Below are positions 7,961-16,335 of a stretch of 64,000 nt of DNA, one piece after another (position 1 is the first letter of the stretch; the number at the start of each line of letters is the position of its first letter). Source of the DNA: Novosphingobium capsulatum NBRC 12533 (lineage in GTDB: Bacteria > Pseudomonadota > Alphaproteobacteria > Sphingomonadales > Sphingomonadaceae); assembly GCF_001598375.1 (NCBI RefSeq), contig NZ_BCYV01000014.1, forward strand, positions 163,317 to 227,316, read 5' to 3'. Both the position numbers and the translations under genes were made by a program. The notes under the pieces are model-generated. The model did not search any database, was not told where the DNA came from, and was given only the letters and a program-made list of their open reading frames with translations.

Positions 7961-9169
7961 TCACGCGATCTGCGCGGCGAGGTCGAGGCTTTCGAACATG
8001 GCCTGGCGCAGCATGTAGGCGCGGCGCTTGTCGTCATCGGCCAGGATATCGAGCATGGCGCGGCGACGGGCTTCATGCGCATTGTCCTGGTTGCCGCGGA
8101 TGAATTCCATGTTCTGGCGGGTCTGCGTCTGGGTGAACGTGTGCGTCACCGTGCGACGCTGGCGGTCGAACAGCGCCAGGCCTGCCTCGGCACTCGTGTT
8201 GCCGGTGATTGCCGGCGCCAGCTTGTCGAACAGGTTGAACGCGTCATGGATGCCCGAATTCATGCCGAAGCCGCCGAGCGGGTTGTTGAGGTGGGCGCTG
8301 TCGCCGATCAGCATCACGCGGCCTTCGCGGAACGACTTGGCGACGCGCTGGTGCACCCGGTACAGTGTGCGGTGTCGGGTTTCCACACTCGCGCCGTCGC
8401 CGGTGATGCGGTCAAAAATGGCGTTCTTGTTGGCGTCTGAGCGCAGCGTCGTCTCGTCCACATCGCCGTTGACCGGCACCAGCACCCGCCACAGCGAGGG
8501 CACGCGCAGCAGCACCAGCCACTCGGCGGGGTCGCTGACGTAGTTCACGTAGGCGAGGTTGGGCAGGTAGTCTGCCAGCTCCACCTCGGTAGACAATGTC
8601 AGGAAGCGCTCGGGATAGGTAAAGCCATCGAATTCGATGCCCAGCCACTTGCGCACGATCGAATTCGCCCCGTCGGCGCCGATCAGGTAATCGGCGCGGA
8701 TCGTCTCGACGCCGGTCATGGTTTCTACCCACAGGTCGACCCCGGCCTCGTCCTGGCGGAATGTCAAAAGGCGGCTGTTGAAGCGGATGTCGGCGTGCGG
8801 CAATTGGGCGAGACCTTCCGCCAGTGCGCGCGAGAGATGATACTGTTCGCACTGGATACGGAAGGGATAGCGCGTGACGTCGGCGATCTCGGAGAGGTCG
8901 AACGCGATCACCTCGCCGCTGGCGCGGTCGCGCCAATGAAACACCGGTGCTTTCAAGCCACGATCGAGCAGCATTCGGGTCATGCCGATGCGGTCGAGCA
9001 TCTCGAGCGTCGGGGGATGAAAGGTGGATGCGCGCAAGTCTTGCGCGCAGTCGGCGCCCGTCTCGAGTACGATTACCGAGATACCTTCCTGCGCCAGCAG
9101 AGTCGCCATGACCGTGCCGACGGGTCCGGCACCGGCGATGGCCACCTGGCAGCGATTATGCCCTGTCAT
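7961..9169 (-). CDS. FAD-dependent aromatic-ring monooxygenase (PheA/TfdB/MhpA type)
   Basis: Group A flavoprotein hydroxylase, 402 residues. The Rossmann motif GAGPVG is at about residues 13-18 with the ribose-binding Glu in VLE. The DG motif is LIGADGANS. The FAD pyrophosphate motif is GDSAHLNNPLGGFGMNSG, followed by DAFNL. The family hydroxylates phenolic rings using NAD(P)H and oxygen. It lacks the extra C-terminal thioredoxin-like domain of phenol hydroxylases (about 580 residues or more). Substrate unknown; the downstream isomerase-like gene suggests a ring-hydroxylation pathway leading to a dicarboxylic acid. Confidence 0.85.
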   Translation of the reverse strand: MTGHNRCQVAIAGAGPVGTVMATLLAQEGISVIVLETGADCAQDLRASTFHPPTLEMLDRIGMTRMLLDRGLKAPVFHWRDRASGEVIAFDLSEIADVTRYPFRIQCEQYHLSRALAEGLAQLPHADIRFNSRLLTFRQDEAGVDLWVETMTGVETIRADYLIGADGANSIVRKWLGIEFDGFTYPERFLTLSTEVELADYLPNLAYVNYVSDPAEWLVLLRVPSLWRVLVPVNGDVDETTLRSDANKNAIFDRITGDGASVETRHRTLYRVHQRVAKSFREGRVMLIGDSAHLNNPLGGFGMNSGIHDAFNLFDKLAPAITGNTSAEAGLALFDRQRRTVTHTFTQTQTRQNMEFIRGNQDNAHEARRRAMLDILADDDKRRAYMLRQAMFESLDLAAQIA

Positions 9170-9465
9170 TTCCGCATTCTCCGATCAGCACCGACCCATC
9201 GCAGGAGCCGGTGAACACCCGGCGGTTATGAACGCGACCACGGTGCCAGGAGCGGGACGCGGGCACTCTATCCACCTGCCGGTTAGGCGATCAGCACGCG
9301 CGTTTTTCCAGTCACTTGGCGGCGCTGGAGAGGCCTTGCACGAGCGGCAGGCTCACCGACTGTCGGCGATTTTTGGGGCAAGCGGCGGCGCGCGCAGCCG
9401 CGCATGCGAACGCCTTGGCAACGGGCCCTGCAGTTCGGGGTCGATGGAAAAGGCAGGCAATTTCG
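9170..9465. other. Intergenic region, no gene seen
   Basis: Nearly 300 bp between the divergent flavin monooxygenase and ICL-superfamily genes. It should hold both promoters. No convincing dyad, sigma-54 site or conserved small gene was found. Confidence 0.5.
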
Positions 9466-10329
9466 ATGGCGGACCCTCTTTTGCGTGCGCGCCTGGCCGA
9501 GGGCCGCTTCTTCATGGTGCCCGGCGTGCAGGACATGATCGCTGCCGTGATCGCGCGAAAGGTCGGTTTCGAGTTTGTCTACGGTACCGGCTATTGGCTG
9601 ACTGCCTCGGCCTTTGGCCTGCCCGACGCCGGCATCGCGACCTATACGCAGATGCGCGACCGGATGGAGACCCTTGTGCGCACCAGCACCGCGGCTGTCA
9701 TTGCCGATGGTGATACCGGCTATGGCGGCCTTATCAACGTGCATCACACGGTGCGCGGCTACGAGGCTGCCGGGGTCACTGCGATCCAGCTTGAGGATCA
9801 GGAGTTTCCCAAGAAATGCGGGCATATGCCCGACAAGCGGATCGTGCCGGTGGAGGATATGGTCGAGCGCATCAAGGTTGCCTGTGCGGCACGGCACAGC
9901 CGCGATTTCGTGGTGATTGCCCGCACCGACGCCCGCCAGTCCGAAGGCGAGCAAGGGGTGCTGCGGCGGCTGCGCGCCTATGCCGAGGCCGGGGCCGACG
10001 TGCTCTTTCCCGAAGCGCTGGTCGAGGAAGAGGAAATGGCACGGGTCTGCGCCGAACTGCCGCTGCCCTGCATGGTCAACATGGCAAACGGCGGGGCCAG
10101 CCCGATGCTGGAGCCGACGCTGCTGGCAAAGCTCGGCTTCGCCTTTGCGATCTACCCCTCGCTGACCAGTCTGGCTGCGGCGCAGGCGATGGAGACCGTG
10201 CTGCGCGCGCTCAAGGACACCGGCGCCGGAGACCCTGAGGGACTGTTTGATTTCAGGGAATTTTCCGCATTGATCGGGATGGACGAGGTGCGCGAATTCG
10301 AACGCCGATGTGCGCGGCCATCCGTCTAG
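9466..10329 (+). CDS. Isocitrate lyase / PEP mutase superfamily enzyme
   Basis: 287-residue (beta/alpha)8 enzyme acting on 2-oxo or 2-hydroxy dicarboxylic acids (methylisocitrate lyase, oxaloacetate decarboxylase, dimethylmalate lyase branch). DGDTGYGG at 81-88 holds the Mg-binding acid, and KKCGH at 116-120 is the mobile active-site loop with the catalytic Cys of lyases. The start is the ATG at 9466; a longer frame from 9316 has unnatural Arg/Ala-rich sequence. An IclR regulator follows. The KKCGH loop favours a C-C lyase over a phosphonate mutase. Confidence 0.87.
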   Translation: MADPLLRARLAEGRFFMVPGVQDMIAAVIARKVGFEFVYGTGYWLTASAFGLPDAGIATYTQMRDRMETLVRTSTAAVIADGDTGYGGLINVHHTVRGYEAAGVTAIQLEDQEFPKKCGHMPDKRIVPVEDMVERIKVACAARHSRDFVVIARTDARQSEGEQGVLRRLRAYAEAGADVLFPEALVEEEEMARVCAELPLPCMVNMANGGASPMLEPTLLAKLGFAFAIYPSLTSLAAAQAMETVLRALKDTGAGDPEGLFDFREFSALIGMDEVREFERRCARPSV

Positions 10330-10372
10330 GCGGCGCGCAGGATGGCACGATCTGGGCGTGGTGCGAGGCTGA

Positions 10373-10393
10373 TTTATCCGCCTGTCGGATAAA
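10373..10393. promoter_or_regulatory. 8-bp inverted repeat upstream of the IclR gene
   Basis: TTTATCCG (10373-10380) and CGGATAAA (10386-10393) around CCTGT, 77 nt before the IclR start. The AT-rich arms and absence of a T-tract favour an operator over a terminator. Likely ligand: the IclR protein itself (inference). Confidence 0.4.
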
Positions 10394-10469
10394 ACCTTGA
10401 TAAAATCGGTGAAACGTCATTTTCTCGTCACTCTTTGATCCGGGTCAAAGACGTGGGGAAATTGGTCAC

Positions 10470-11261
10470 ATGGAAAAAGGCGTTCCGATTCGGTCCATCA
10501 CCCGCTCGATCGCGGCGCTGCGCGCGATCAACCGGGCAGGTTCGCTCAACATGATGGAGATCGCCAAGGCTTCGGAGGTGCCATACGCCACCGCCTGCCG
10601 GATCGTGCAGACGCTGCTGTATGAAGGGCTGATCGAGCAGGAGCCGGCGCGCAAGCGCTACCGTGCGACGATGCTGGTGCAGACGCTGGCCACCGGATAC
10701 CAGCAGGACGATGCGCTGGTTCGTGCCGCGCGGCCGCACATTGTCGAGTTGACGCGCCGGTTCGGTTGGCCCGTGTCGATCGCCGTGCGGGTGGGGCGCG
10801 AGATGATGCTGCGCGATTCCACGCATTCCAACTCGTCGCTCACGTTCGAGCACTATTATCCCGGCTTTACCCTGCCGATCCTCGACAGCGCGTCTGGCAA
10901 GGTCTCGATGGCCTTTGCGCCGGACGAGGAGCGCGAGATGATCCTGCGCTTCATGCGTGTGTCGCAGGACATCGACCTCAATTACCTGGCAACGGCGGAA
11001 GTCGGCCTCGATGTCGAACGCATCCGGGCAGATGGCTATGCCGTGCAGGGGCGCAACTATCATAACCTGACACCGGGCAAGACGTCGTCGATCGCCGTGC
11101 CGATCTTCCGCAACGGCCGCTTCGAAGGGGCGATGACGCTGGCATTCTTCGTGGCGGCGATGAAGCTGTCCGAGGGGATCAACCTCTATCTGGCCGACAT
11201 GAAGGCCAGCGCCGACGCGATCAGCCACGCGCTCAGCAACGAGGTCATGGGTCACGCCTGA
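10470..11261 (+). CDS. IclR family transcriptional regulator
   Basis: 263 residues. The N-terminal winged helix (about 5-65) includes SITRSIAALRAINRAGSLNMMEIA, and the recognition helix is around YATACRIVQTL. The C-terminal IclR ligand domain ends with the characteristic AVPIFRNGRFEGAMTLAFF and a final amphipathic helix. Close in style to MhpR-like activators of aromatic pathways. It probably controls the neighbouring ICL-superfamily gene and perhaps the divergent monooxygenase pair. Confidence 0.9.
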   Translation: MEKGVPIRSITRSIAALRAINRAGSLNMMEIAKASEVPYATACRIVQTLLYEGLIEQEPARKRYRATMLVQTLATGYQQDDALVRAARPHIVELTRRFGWPVSIAVRVGREMMLRDSTHSNSSLTFEHYYPGFTLPILDSASGKVSMAFAPDEEREMILRFMRVSQDIDLNYLATAEVGLDVERIRADGYAVQGRNYHNLTPGKTSSIAVPIFRNGRFEGAMTLAFFVAAMKLSEGINLYLADMKASADAISHALSNEVMGHA

Positions 11262-11279
11262 CCAGGCGTGAGCCTGATG

Positions 11280-11315
11280 AAAAAAGGGGCGGCATCGTGG
11301 ATGCCGCCCCCTTTC
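11280..11315. terminator. Strong intrinsic terminator, bidirectional
   Basis: Perfect 10-bp stem GGGGCGGCAT/ATGCCGCCCC with loop CGTGG (11286-11310), an A-run before it and CTTTCT after it, so it can work on both strands. A second 9-bp hairpin, TCACGCCTG/CAGGCGTGA, overlaps the IclR stop codon at 11254-11273. It separates the convergent IclR and deacetylase-fold genes. Confidence 0.85.
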
Positions 11316-11331
11316 TGTCGCTCGCCCGGCC

Positions 11332-12255
11332 TCAGGCGTCGCGCGTCAGCTGGCCAGGAATGTGGCTTTCATGATTGGCGAGATACCATGCGGCGATTTC
11401 CTCGCGGGTGGCCCACCACACGCCGGGCAATGACTTGGCGTGCGCGATGAACTCGCGCAGCGCGCGCACGCGGTGCGCACGGCCCGATACGTGGGGGTGC
11501 AGGCCCACGTTCATGATCCGCCCGGTTTTGGCACCCTCGGCATGGAGCACGTCCAGTTCCTCGATCAGTGCATCGCGGAACTGGTCGGTGGTGTAGTTCT
11601 TGCGGGTGATGAACGTAAAGTCGTTGATCTCGTTGGAATAGGGTACCGAAACGATCGGGCCGTGCGGGGTGCGCAGCAGGAACGGCTGATCGTCGTTCAT
11701 GATGTCGCAGTAAAAGGTGCAGCCATATTCGGCGAGGATATCGGCAGTCTGCATCGTGCCGCGCAGCGACGAGGAGAGCCAGCCCTTCGACTTGCGCCCG
11801 ACATAGTTTTCGAACTGCGCCAGGCTGCGCAGCACGATCTCGCGCTCTTTCTCGGGTGCTTGCGCAAAGCTGGTGAGCAACTCGCCCTGTTCCCAGTTGT
11901 GCGTCAGCAGCTCCCACCCGCGTTCGAGTACCGCATCGGTCATCGCCTTGCGGCGTTCGAACGTGACGGCATTGGTGGTGCAGCTGGCCTTGACGCCCAT
12001 TTCGTCGAACAGCTCGATCAGCCGCCAGATGCCCACGCGCTGGCCATATTCGCGCCAGGTATAGTTGGGAAAGTCGGGCGTGTTGCCGGGCAGGGTGTCG
12101 GGCAGGATCGACGGACCACCGGCGTAGTAGGGCTTGTCGGTATCCTTGGTAAGGTCCCAGGTTTCCAGGTTGAAAGTCAGGATCAGCGCGACGCGGGCCC
12201 CGTTCGGCCAGATCAGGGGCTTGCGCTGCGGCAGCGGGACGTAATCGTATTCCAT
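11332..12255 (-). CDS. Polysaccharide deacetylase family protein, PuuE/allantoinase-like
   Basis: NodB-fold hydrolase, 307 residues. There is no signal peptide, so it acts in the cytoplasm, unlike cell-wall deacetylases. The wording (N-terminal WPNGARVALILTFNLETWD, then NYTWREYGQRVGIWRL, and the late NVGLHPHVSGR) matches the PuuE-like group that hydrolyses cyclic amides or ureides such as allantoin. Start at ATG 12255 (MEYDYVPLP); the longer frame to 12453 is Arg-rich and unlikely. It is divergent from the isochorismatase-type gene, so the two may act in sequence on a C-N bond. Confidence 0.82.
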   Translation of the reverse strand: MEYDYVPLPQRKPLIWPNGARVALILTFNLETWDLTKDTDKPYYAGGPSILPDTLPGNTPDFPNYTWREYGQRVGIWRLIELFDEMGVKASCTTNAVTFERRKAMTDAVLERGWELLTHNWEQGELLTSFAQAPEKEREIVLRSLAQFENYVGRKSKGWLSSSLRGTMQTADILAEYGCTFYCDIMNDDQPFLLRTPHGPIVSVPYSNEINDFTFITRKNYTTDQFRDALIEELDVLHAEGAKTGRIMNVGLHPHVSGRAHRVRALREFIAHAKSLPGVWWATREEIAAWYLANHESHIPGQLTRDA

Positions 12256-12470
12256 AGTGCAACTCTCTGCTGAAACCGGGACCGAACCCCAATGGGGGGC
12301 AACGGGACGAATACCTACCTTTGTGGCCGTGGTGTCGATCCGATCGCCCGCGATGACCACCAGTCGGATAGGCCGGGCGGAAAACCGGGCGCACCCCGGC
12401 CGGATGCTAGCTTGAAGGTGAATCGCCAAGGCTTTGCAATGGCCTGCATGCACGAAAGAAGGGCACGCCG

Positions 12471-13121
12471 ATGCGCGACAATGATGATCTGATGGCCAAC
12501 TATCGGAAAGCCTATGACAATCGCGTGGGATTTGGCCACCGTCCGGCGCTGATCCTGGTCGATTTCTGCCAGGCCTATTTCGAGCCGGGCAACCTGCTGT
12601 ACGCGCCCGTGAAAGCCGCGCTGGAATCCGCGCTGCGCCTGCGTGCGCTCGCCCGCGCGGCGGGCGTTCCGGTGGTTTTGACCAACGTGGTCTATCAGGC
12701 CGGTGGCTTGGACGGCGGGCGCTTCTTTGAAAAGGCAGTGCCCTTGCGCAATTTCCTCAAGGGCAGCCCCACTGCCGCGTTCGGCCCCGGGCTTACCCCC
12801 TTCGCCGACGAACTGGTGGTCTCGAAACAGTATCCCAGCGCGTTCTTCGCCACCTCGCTTGCCTCAACATTGACGGCGGCAGGCATCGATTCCGTGATCC
12901 TCACCGGCCTGACGACATCGGGCTGCGTGCGGGCTAGCTGCGTCGATGCCATGTCGCACGGCTTTCGCACCGCCGTGGTGGCCGAGGCCTGCGGCGATCG
13001 GCATCCCGACCCGCACGAGGCCAACCTGTTCGACATGAACGCCAAGTACGCCGACGTGGTCAGCGAGGACGAAGCCGCGCAGTTCCTGCGCTCGCTCGTC
13101 TCCGGGGCCGCAGCGGTATGA
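12471..13121 (+). CDS. Isochorismatase-family cysteine hydrolase
   Basis: 216 residues. The complete D-K-C triad is visible: D31 in ILVDFCQ, K119 in VSKQYPSAF and C152 in TSGCVRAS. The family includes N-carbamoylsarcosine amidase, maleamate amidase (NicF), ureidoacrylate hydrolase (RutB) and nicotinamidase. The long N-terminal segment and AYFEPG resemble the carbamoylsarcosine amidase branch. Overlaps the following SDR by 4 nt (ATGA). Expected role: hydrolysis of an amide or carbamoyl group; substrate not known. Confidence 0.88.
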   Translation: MRDNDDLMANYRKAYDNRVGFGHRPALILVDFCQAYFEPGNLLYAPVKAALESALRLRALARAAGVPVVLTNVVYQAGGLDGGRFFEKAVPLRNFLKGSPTAAFGPGLTPFADELVVSKQYPSAFFATSLASTLTAAGIDSVILTGLTTSGCVRASCVDAMSHGFRTAVVAEACGDRHPDPHEANLFDMNAKYADVVSEDEAAQFLRSLVSGAAAV

Positions 13122-13849
13122 CCGCGCCTAGCGCCGCGCGCGTGGCCCTGGTGACCGGCGCGGCCGGGGGGCTGGGTAGCGCGATCGTCGAGCGCTTCAG
13201 CGCCGATGGCTATACCGTCGAGCGCGCCGACCAGATCCGCCCGGGCGGGGCAGAAGACATGCGCGCCCACGTTTGCGACGTGCGTGATCCCCGCGCGTGG
13301 GAGGGGCTGGCCGCAACGCTTGCGGCGCGCCACGGGCAGATCGATGCGGTGGTTCACGCCGCTGGGTGGTATCGTCCGAACCTGCCCTTTGCCGAACTGT
13401 CGCCCGATCTGTGGCACGACCATCTCGCCGCCAATCTGCACAGCGCCTACCTGGCCTGCCGGTTCCTGTTTCCGCTGCTGTCGCGTCACGGCTCGGTCGT
13501 GCTGTTCAGCTCCACCCTGGCCAGCCGACCGACGCCACTTTCGCTGGCCTATTCAGTGGCGAAGGCAGGCGTCGAGACCCTGGTCCGCGGGCTCGCTGCC
13601 GAGGCGGGCGCCAAGGGCCAGCGGATCAACGCTATTGCCCCCGGCCCGGTCGACACCCCGATGTTGCGTGGCAATGCCCTGGGCGCGGAAGGCGCGGCGG
13701 CCCTGATGGCCCGCCTGGAAGCGCGCGTACCGGCCGGGCGGCTGGTTACCCGTGAAGAGGTGGCGGCGCTGGCCGCGTACCTGTGTTCACCCGCTGCAGC
13801 GATGGTCAACGGGGCAGTGATCCCGCTCGATGGCGGCCAGGGTATCTGA
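13118..13849 (+). CDS. SDR family NAD(P)-dependent oxidoreductase
   Basis: 243-residue classical SDR. The cofactor motif TGAAGGLG is at 13-20. The catalytic set is Ser131/132 in LFSSTLAS, Tyr145 and Lys149 in YSVAK. A typical C-terminal GAVIPLDGGQG is present. The start overlaps the stop of the isochorismatase-type gene, indicating a two-gene operon. It likely oxidises or reduces a product of that hydrolase. Confidence 0.9.
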   Translation: MTAPSAARVALVTGAAGGLGSAIVERFSADGYTVERADQIRPGGAEDMRAHVCDVRDPRAWEGLAATLAARHGQIDAVVHAAGWYRPNLPFAELSPDLWHDHLAANLHSAYLACRFLFPLLSRHGSVVLFSSTLASRPTPLSLAYSVAKAGVETLVRGLAAEAGAKGQRINAIAPGPVDTPMLRGNALGAEGAAALMARLEARVPAGRLVTREEVAALAAYLCSPAAAMVNGAVIPLDGGQGI

Positions 13850-13913
13850 GACCAGACGCCCAGCGTCACGCCCTGAGGCAAGACCAGCGGCAATCCCCCC
13901 GTCACCCGGCGCC

Positions 13914-13949
13914 AAAACCCTTCCGCCCGCGTGGGTACGGACGGAAGGG
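13914..13949 (-). terminator. Intrinsic terminator of the TonB receptor gene
   Basis: On the minus strand an 8-bp stem CCCTTCCG/CGGAAGGG (with further partial pairing inside) is followed by TTTT. It lies 21 nt after the receptor stop. Confidence 0.75.
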
Positions 13950-13969
13950 CATGGTCGATGCAGGGCGGA

Positions 13970-16147
13970 CTAGAGCTTGTAGGACACCGCGATCTTGACC
14001 AGGCGCGGCTCGTTTTGCAGGCGCGACTTGCGGTTGATGCCATAGTTGGAGCCGGTGACGTAGAAGCGATTGTTGGTGAGGTTGTCGGCCGACAGCGTCA
14101 CGTCCAGCTTGCCGTTGTCCGAGGTCCAGCCGACTGCGGCATTGAGCAGCGTCTGTGCCGGCATCTGCGAAATCGCGACAAGGCCCGGGTCCACGTTGTA
14201 GGAACTGCGATAGGCCAGGCTGCTCGACGCGTGCAGCGTCCCCATACCCTCGCCGCCCAGGCTGTGGCGCGCGTTGAAGCCGATGTTGTATTGCCACTTC
14301 GACACACGCGGCAGGGCATCGGCGTTGGCGCGCGCGGCGGCGGTATTGGCGTTGAGCTTGAGGTACTTGTCCAGCGTCAGCGATCCGTTGCCGAACAGCG
14401 TGAGGCCGTGGACCGGCTCGGCCGTCACTTCCAGTTCGGGGCCATGGACCAGCGCCGTGCCTGCGTTCTGCGTTACCACCGAAGTGCCGATGTAGGTGTT
14501 GGTCTGAATTTCGCCAAAGCGATTGACGAACCAGTCCGCGTTGACACGCAGGTGATGGTCGAAGAATTCGCTCTTCATCCCCGCCTCATAAGCGGTCACC
14601 GTCTCGGCGCCATAGGGCGTGTTGAACAGCGTCGGGTTGGCAACGACCGAGGCGTTGAAGCCGCCGCTCTGGAAGCCGCGCGAGATGCTGGCGTAAATGA
14701 AGATGTCCCGGGTCGCCTGGAAATCGATCTCGCCCTTAGGGCTGAAGTTCGTGAACGACAGGTGCCCGCCAACGGCGGTCAGCGTCTGGCTGGGGAGGAA
14801 CAGGCCGTTGGACAGCGTGGCGTCGATGTCCTTGGTTTCGCGGGTGTAGCGGCCGCCCAAGGTCAGCGAGAACCGCGGGGCAAAGCGCCAGGTCGCCTGG
14901 CCAAAGCCGGCATAGCTGTTGGTGACCTGGTGAATCGTGTCGGGCAGGACCTGGTAGCCCAGCACGGTGTCGTTGAAGACCTGGCGGATGGTCTCGTGGA
15001 AGTAATAGCCACCGAGAATGAACTGGACGTTCCCGCCGACATCGCCCGAGAGCTGCAGTTCCTGGCTGAACTGGTGGTTGATCATGTCGCTGCGGCGGTC
15101 AAAGCCCGCGGTGTAGGCGCCGGTGGTGGCATCGACCTGCCCGCCATAGACGTCGAAGCGGAAGCGATCGTCGCCGCGGATGTAGCCGGTGATCGCCTTG
15201 AGTTTGAGGCCATTGTCAAAGTCATAGCCCAGCGTCAGGTCGGCATTGATCTGCTCGTTGAAACTGGAAGACGGGATCGGGCTGATATAGGTGCCAAAGG
15301 CGCCGCCGGTTTCCTTGAGCCCTTCGGTGAAGTTGATCTGCGCGGCGCCGTCGCCCTTTTCATGGGTGTAGGATACATTGGCCTTCGCGCTGAACGGACC
15401 GTCGCCGATCCAGGCCAGGCCAACACGCGCGCCATATTGTTCGTCCTTGCCGCGCTTCCCGCCGATCGCGGGCGCATCATAGTAGTCGCCCTTGTACTGG
15501 TGGAAGCCCGAGACAATCACGGCCAGCTTGTCGGGGGCGATCGCGGTGGAGAAGGTAGCCTTCTGGTCGTTGTAGTCGCGGCTGCCATAGCTGCCCTCGG
15601 CCGAGCCGAACGTGGTGCCGTCGGCCTGCTTGCGCACGACCTTGACCGCGCCGGTCAGGTTGTTGCGGCCATAGAGCGTGCCCTGCGGTCCGCGCAGAAC
15701 CTCGATCCGGTCGATGTCGTTGAACAGCAGGTTCGTGCCGGAAAGGCGCGCGTGATAGACATCGTCGACATAGAAGCCGACCGCCGAATCCGTGAAGGCG
15801 AAGCCGGCGTTGGCCTGGCCCGCGCCACGGATGAAGGCCGCCACGCTCGATGAACTGGCCAAGGCCGACGTGAACGAGACGTTGGGCACATGCTGGGCCA
15901 TGTCGAGGACCGAGCTGACCTGCATGGTCTTGAGGGAATCGCCGGTAAAGGCGGTGACGGCGACCGGGGTGGCCTGCAGGTTCTCGCTGCGGCGCTGCGC
16001 GGTCACGGTGATCACCTGCAGGCCGTCGCTCGCGGCTTCGTCCTGCGCGGCGCTGGCGTTCTGGGCATAGGCCGAAGGGCTCGCCGTCAGGATGGCAAGC
16101 CCGGCCCCTGTCAGCAGGAGGCCCTTGAAGGAGAGTGCAGTCCTCAT
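13970..16147 (-). CDS. TonB-dependent outer-membrane receptor
   Basis: 725 residues. Signal peptide 1-29 ends at AYAQ. A TonB-box-like ITVTAQRR segment comes next, then the plug domain (about 45-160) with the LRGPQGTLYGRNNLTGAV signature. A 22-strand barrel with many aromatic-ended strands follows. The last residues are VSYKL rather than the usual terminal Phe. It takes up a bulky substrate using the proton gradient via TonB/ExbBD, which are not in this window. It is divergent from an MFS transporter, giving a plausible outer/inner membrane pair. Confidence 0.93.
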   Translation of the reverse strand: MRTALSFKGLLLTGAGLAILTASPSAYAQNASAAQDEAASDGLQVITVTAQRRSENLQATPVAVTAFTGDSLKTMQVSSVLDMAQHVPNVSFTSALASSSSVAAFIRGAGQANAGFAFTDSAVGFYVDDVYHARLSGTNLLFNDIDRIEVLRGPQGTLYGRNNLTGAVKVVRKQADGTTFGSAEGSYGSRDYNDQKATFSTAIAPDKLAVIVSGFHQYKGDYYDAPAIGGKRGKDEQYGARVGLAWIGDGPFSAKANVSYTHEKGDGAAQINFTEGLKETGGAFGTYISPIPSSSFNEQINADLTLGYDFDNGLKLKAITGYIRGDDRFRFDVYGGQVDATTGAYTAGFDRRSDMINHQFSQELQLSGDVGGNVQFILGGYYFHETIRQVFNDTVLGYQVLPDTIHQVTNSYAGFGQATWRFAPRFSLTLGGRYTRETKDIDATLSNGLFLPSQTLTAVGGHLSFTNFSPKGEIDFQATRDIFIYASISRGFQSGGFNASVVANPTLFNTPYGAETVTAYEAGMKSEFFDHHLRVNADWFVNRFGEIQTNTYIGTSVVTQNAGTALVHGPELEVTAEPVHGLTLFGNGSLTLDKYLKLNANTAAARANADALPRVSKWQYNIGFNARHSLGGEGMGTLHASSSLAYRSSYNVDPGLVAISQMPAQTLLNAAVGWTSDNGKLDVTLSADNLTNNRFYVTGSNYGINRKSRLQNEPRLVKIAVSYKL

Positions 16148-16270
16148 GTTGTCCTCGTCTTTCTCGTTGTGACGCCTTGGCAGCGTTTCACCGATGAATA
16201 GGCCCTATCAGCGGCGCGAAGGCCCGATGCTTGCGCAAGACTCTCCGACTGGCGATCAGCCGCGCGTAGG

Positions 16271-16290
16271 TGATGTTGCGTTGCGGCAAC
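16271..16290. promoter_or_regulatory. Palindrome ATGTTGC-N6-GCAACAT between TonB receptor and MFS genes
   Basis: Perfect 7-bp arms with a 6-nt spacer, 46 nt before the MFS start and 124 nt before the receptor start. Likely an operator for coordinated control of the divergent uptake pair. Confidence 0.45.
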
Positions 16291-16335
16291 ATTTTCCTAG
16301 GATCAGCTGGCAAACGGCACAGGAGCAGGCGGTAC

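Noticed and set aside
7187..13121. A nicotinate (nic) cluster
   Set aside because: Maleate-isomerase-like, flavin hydroxylase and isochorismatase-type genes are present, but no NicX dioxygenase or NicD deformylase is seen and the isomerase lacks its Cys; the name is not supported.
13931..15853. 640-codon plus-strand frame
   Set aside because: Antisense to the TonB receptor; composition and absence of motifs indicate a shadow.
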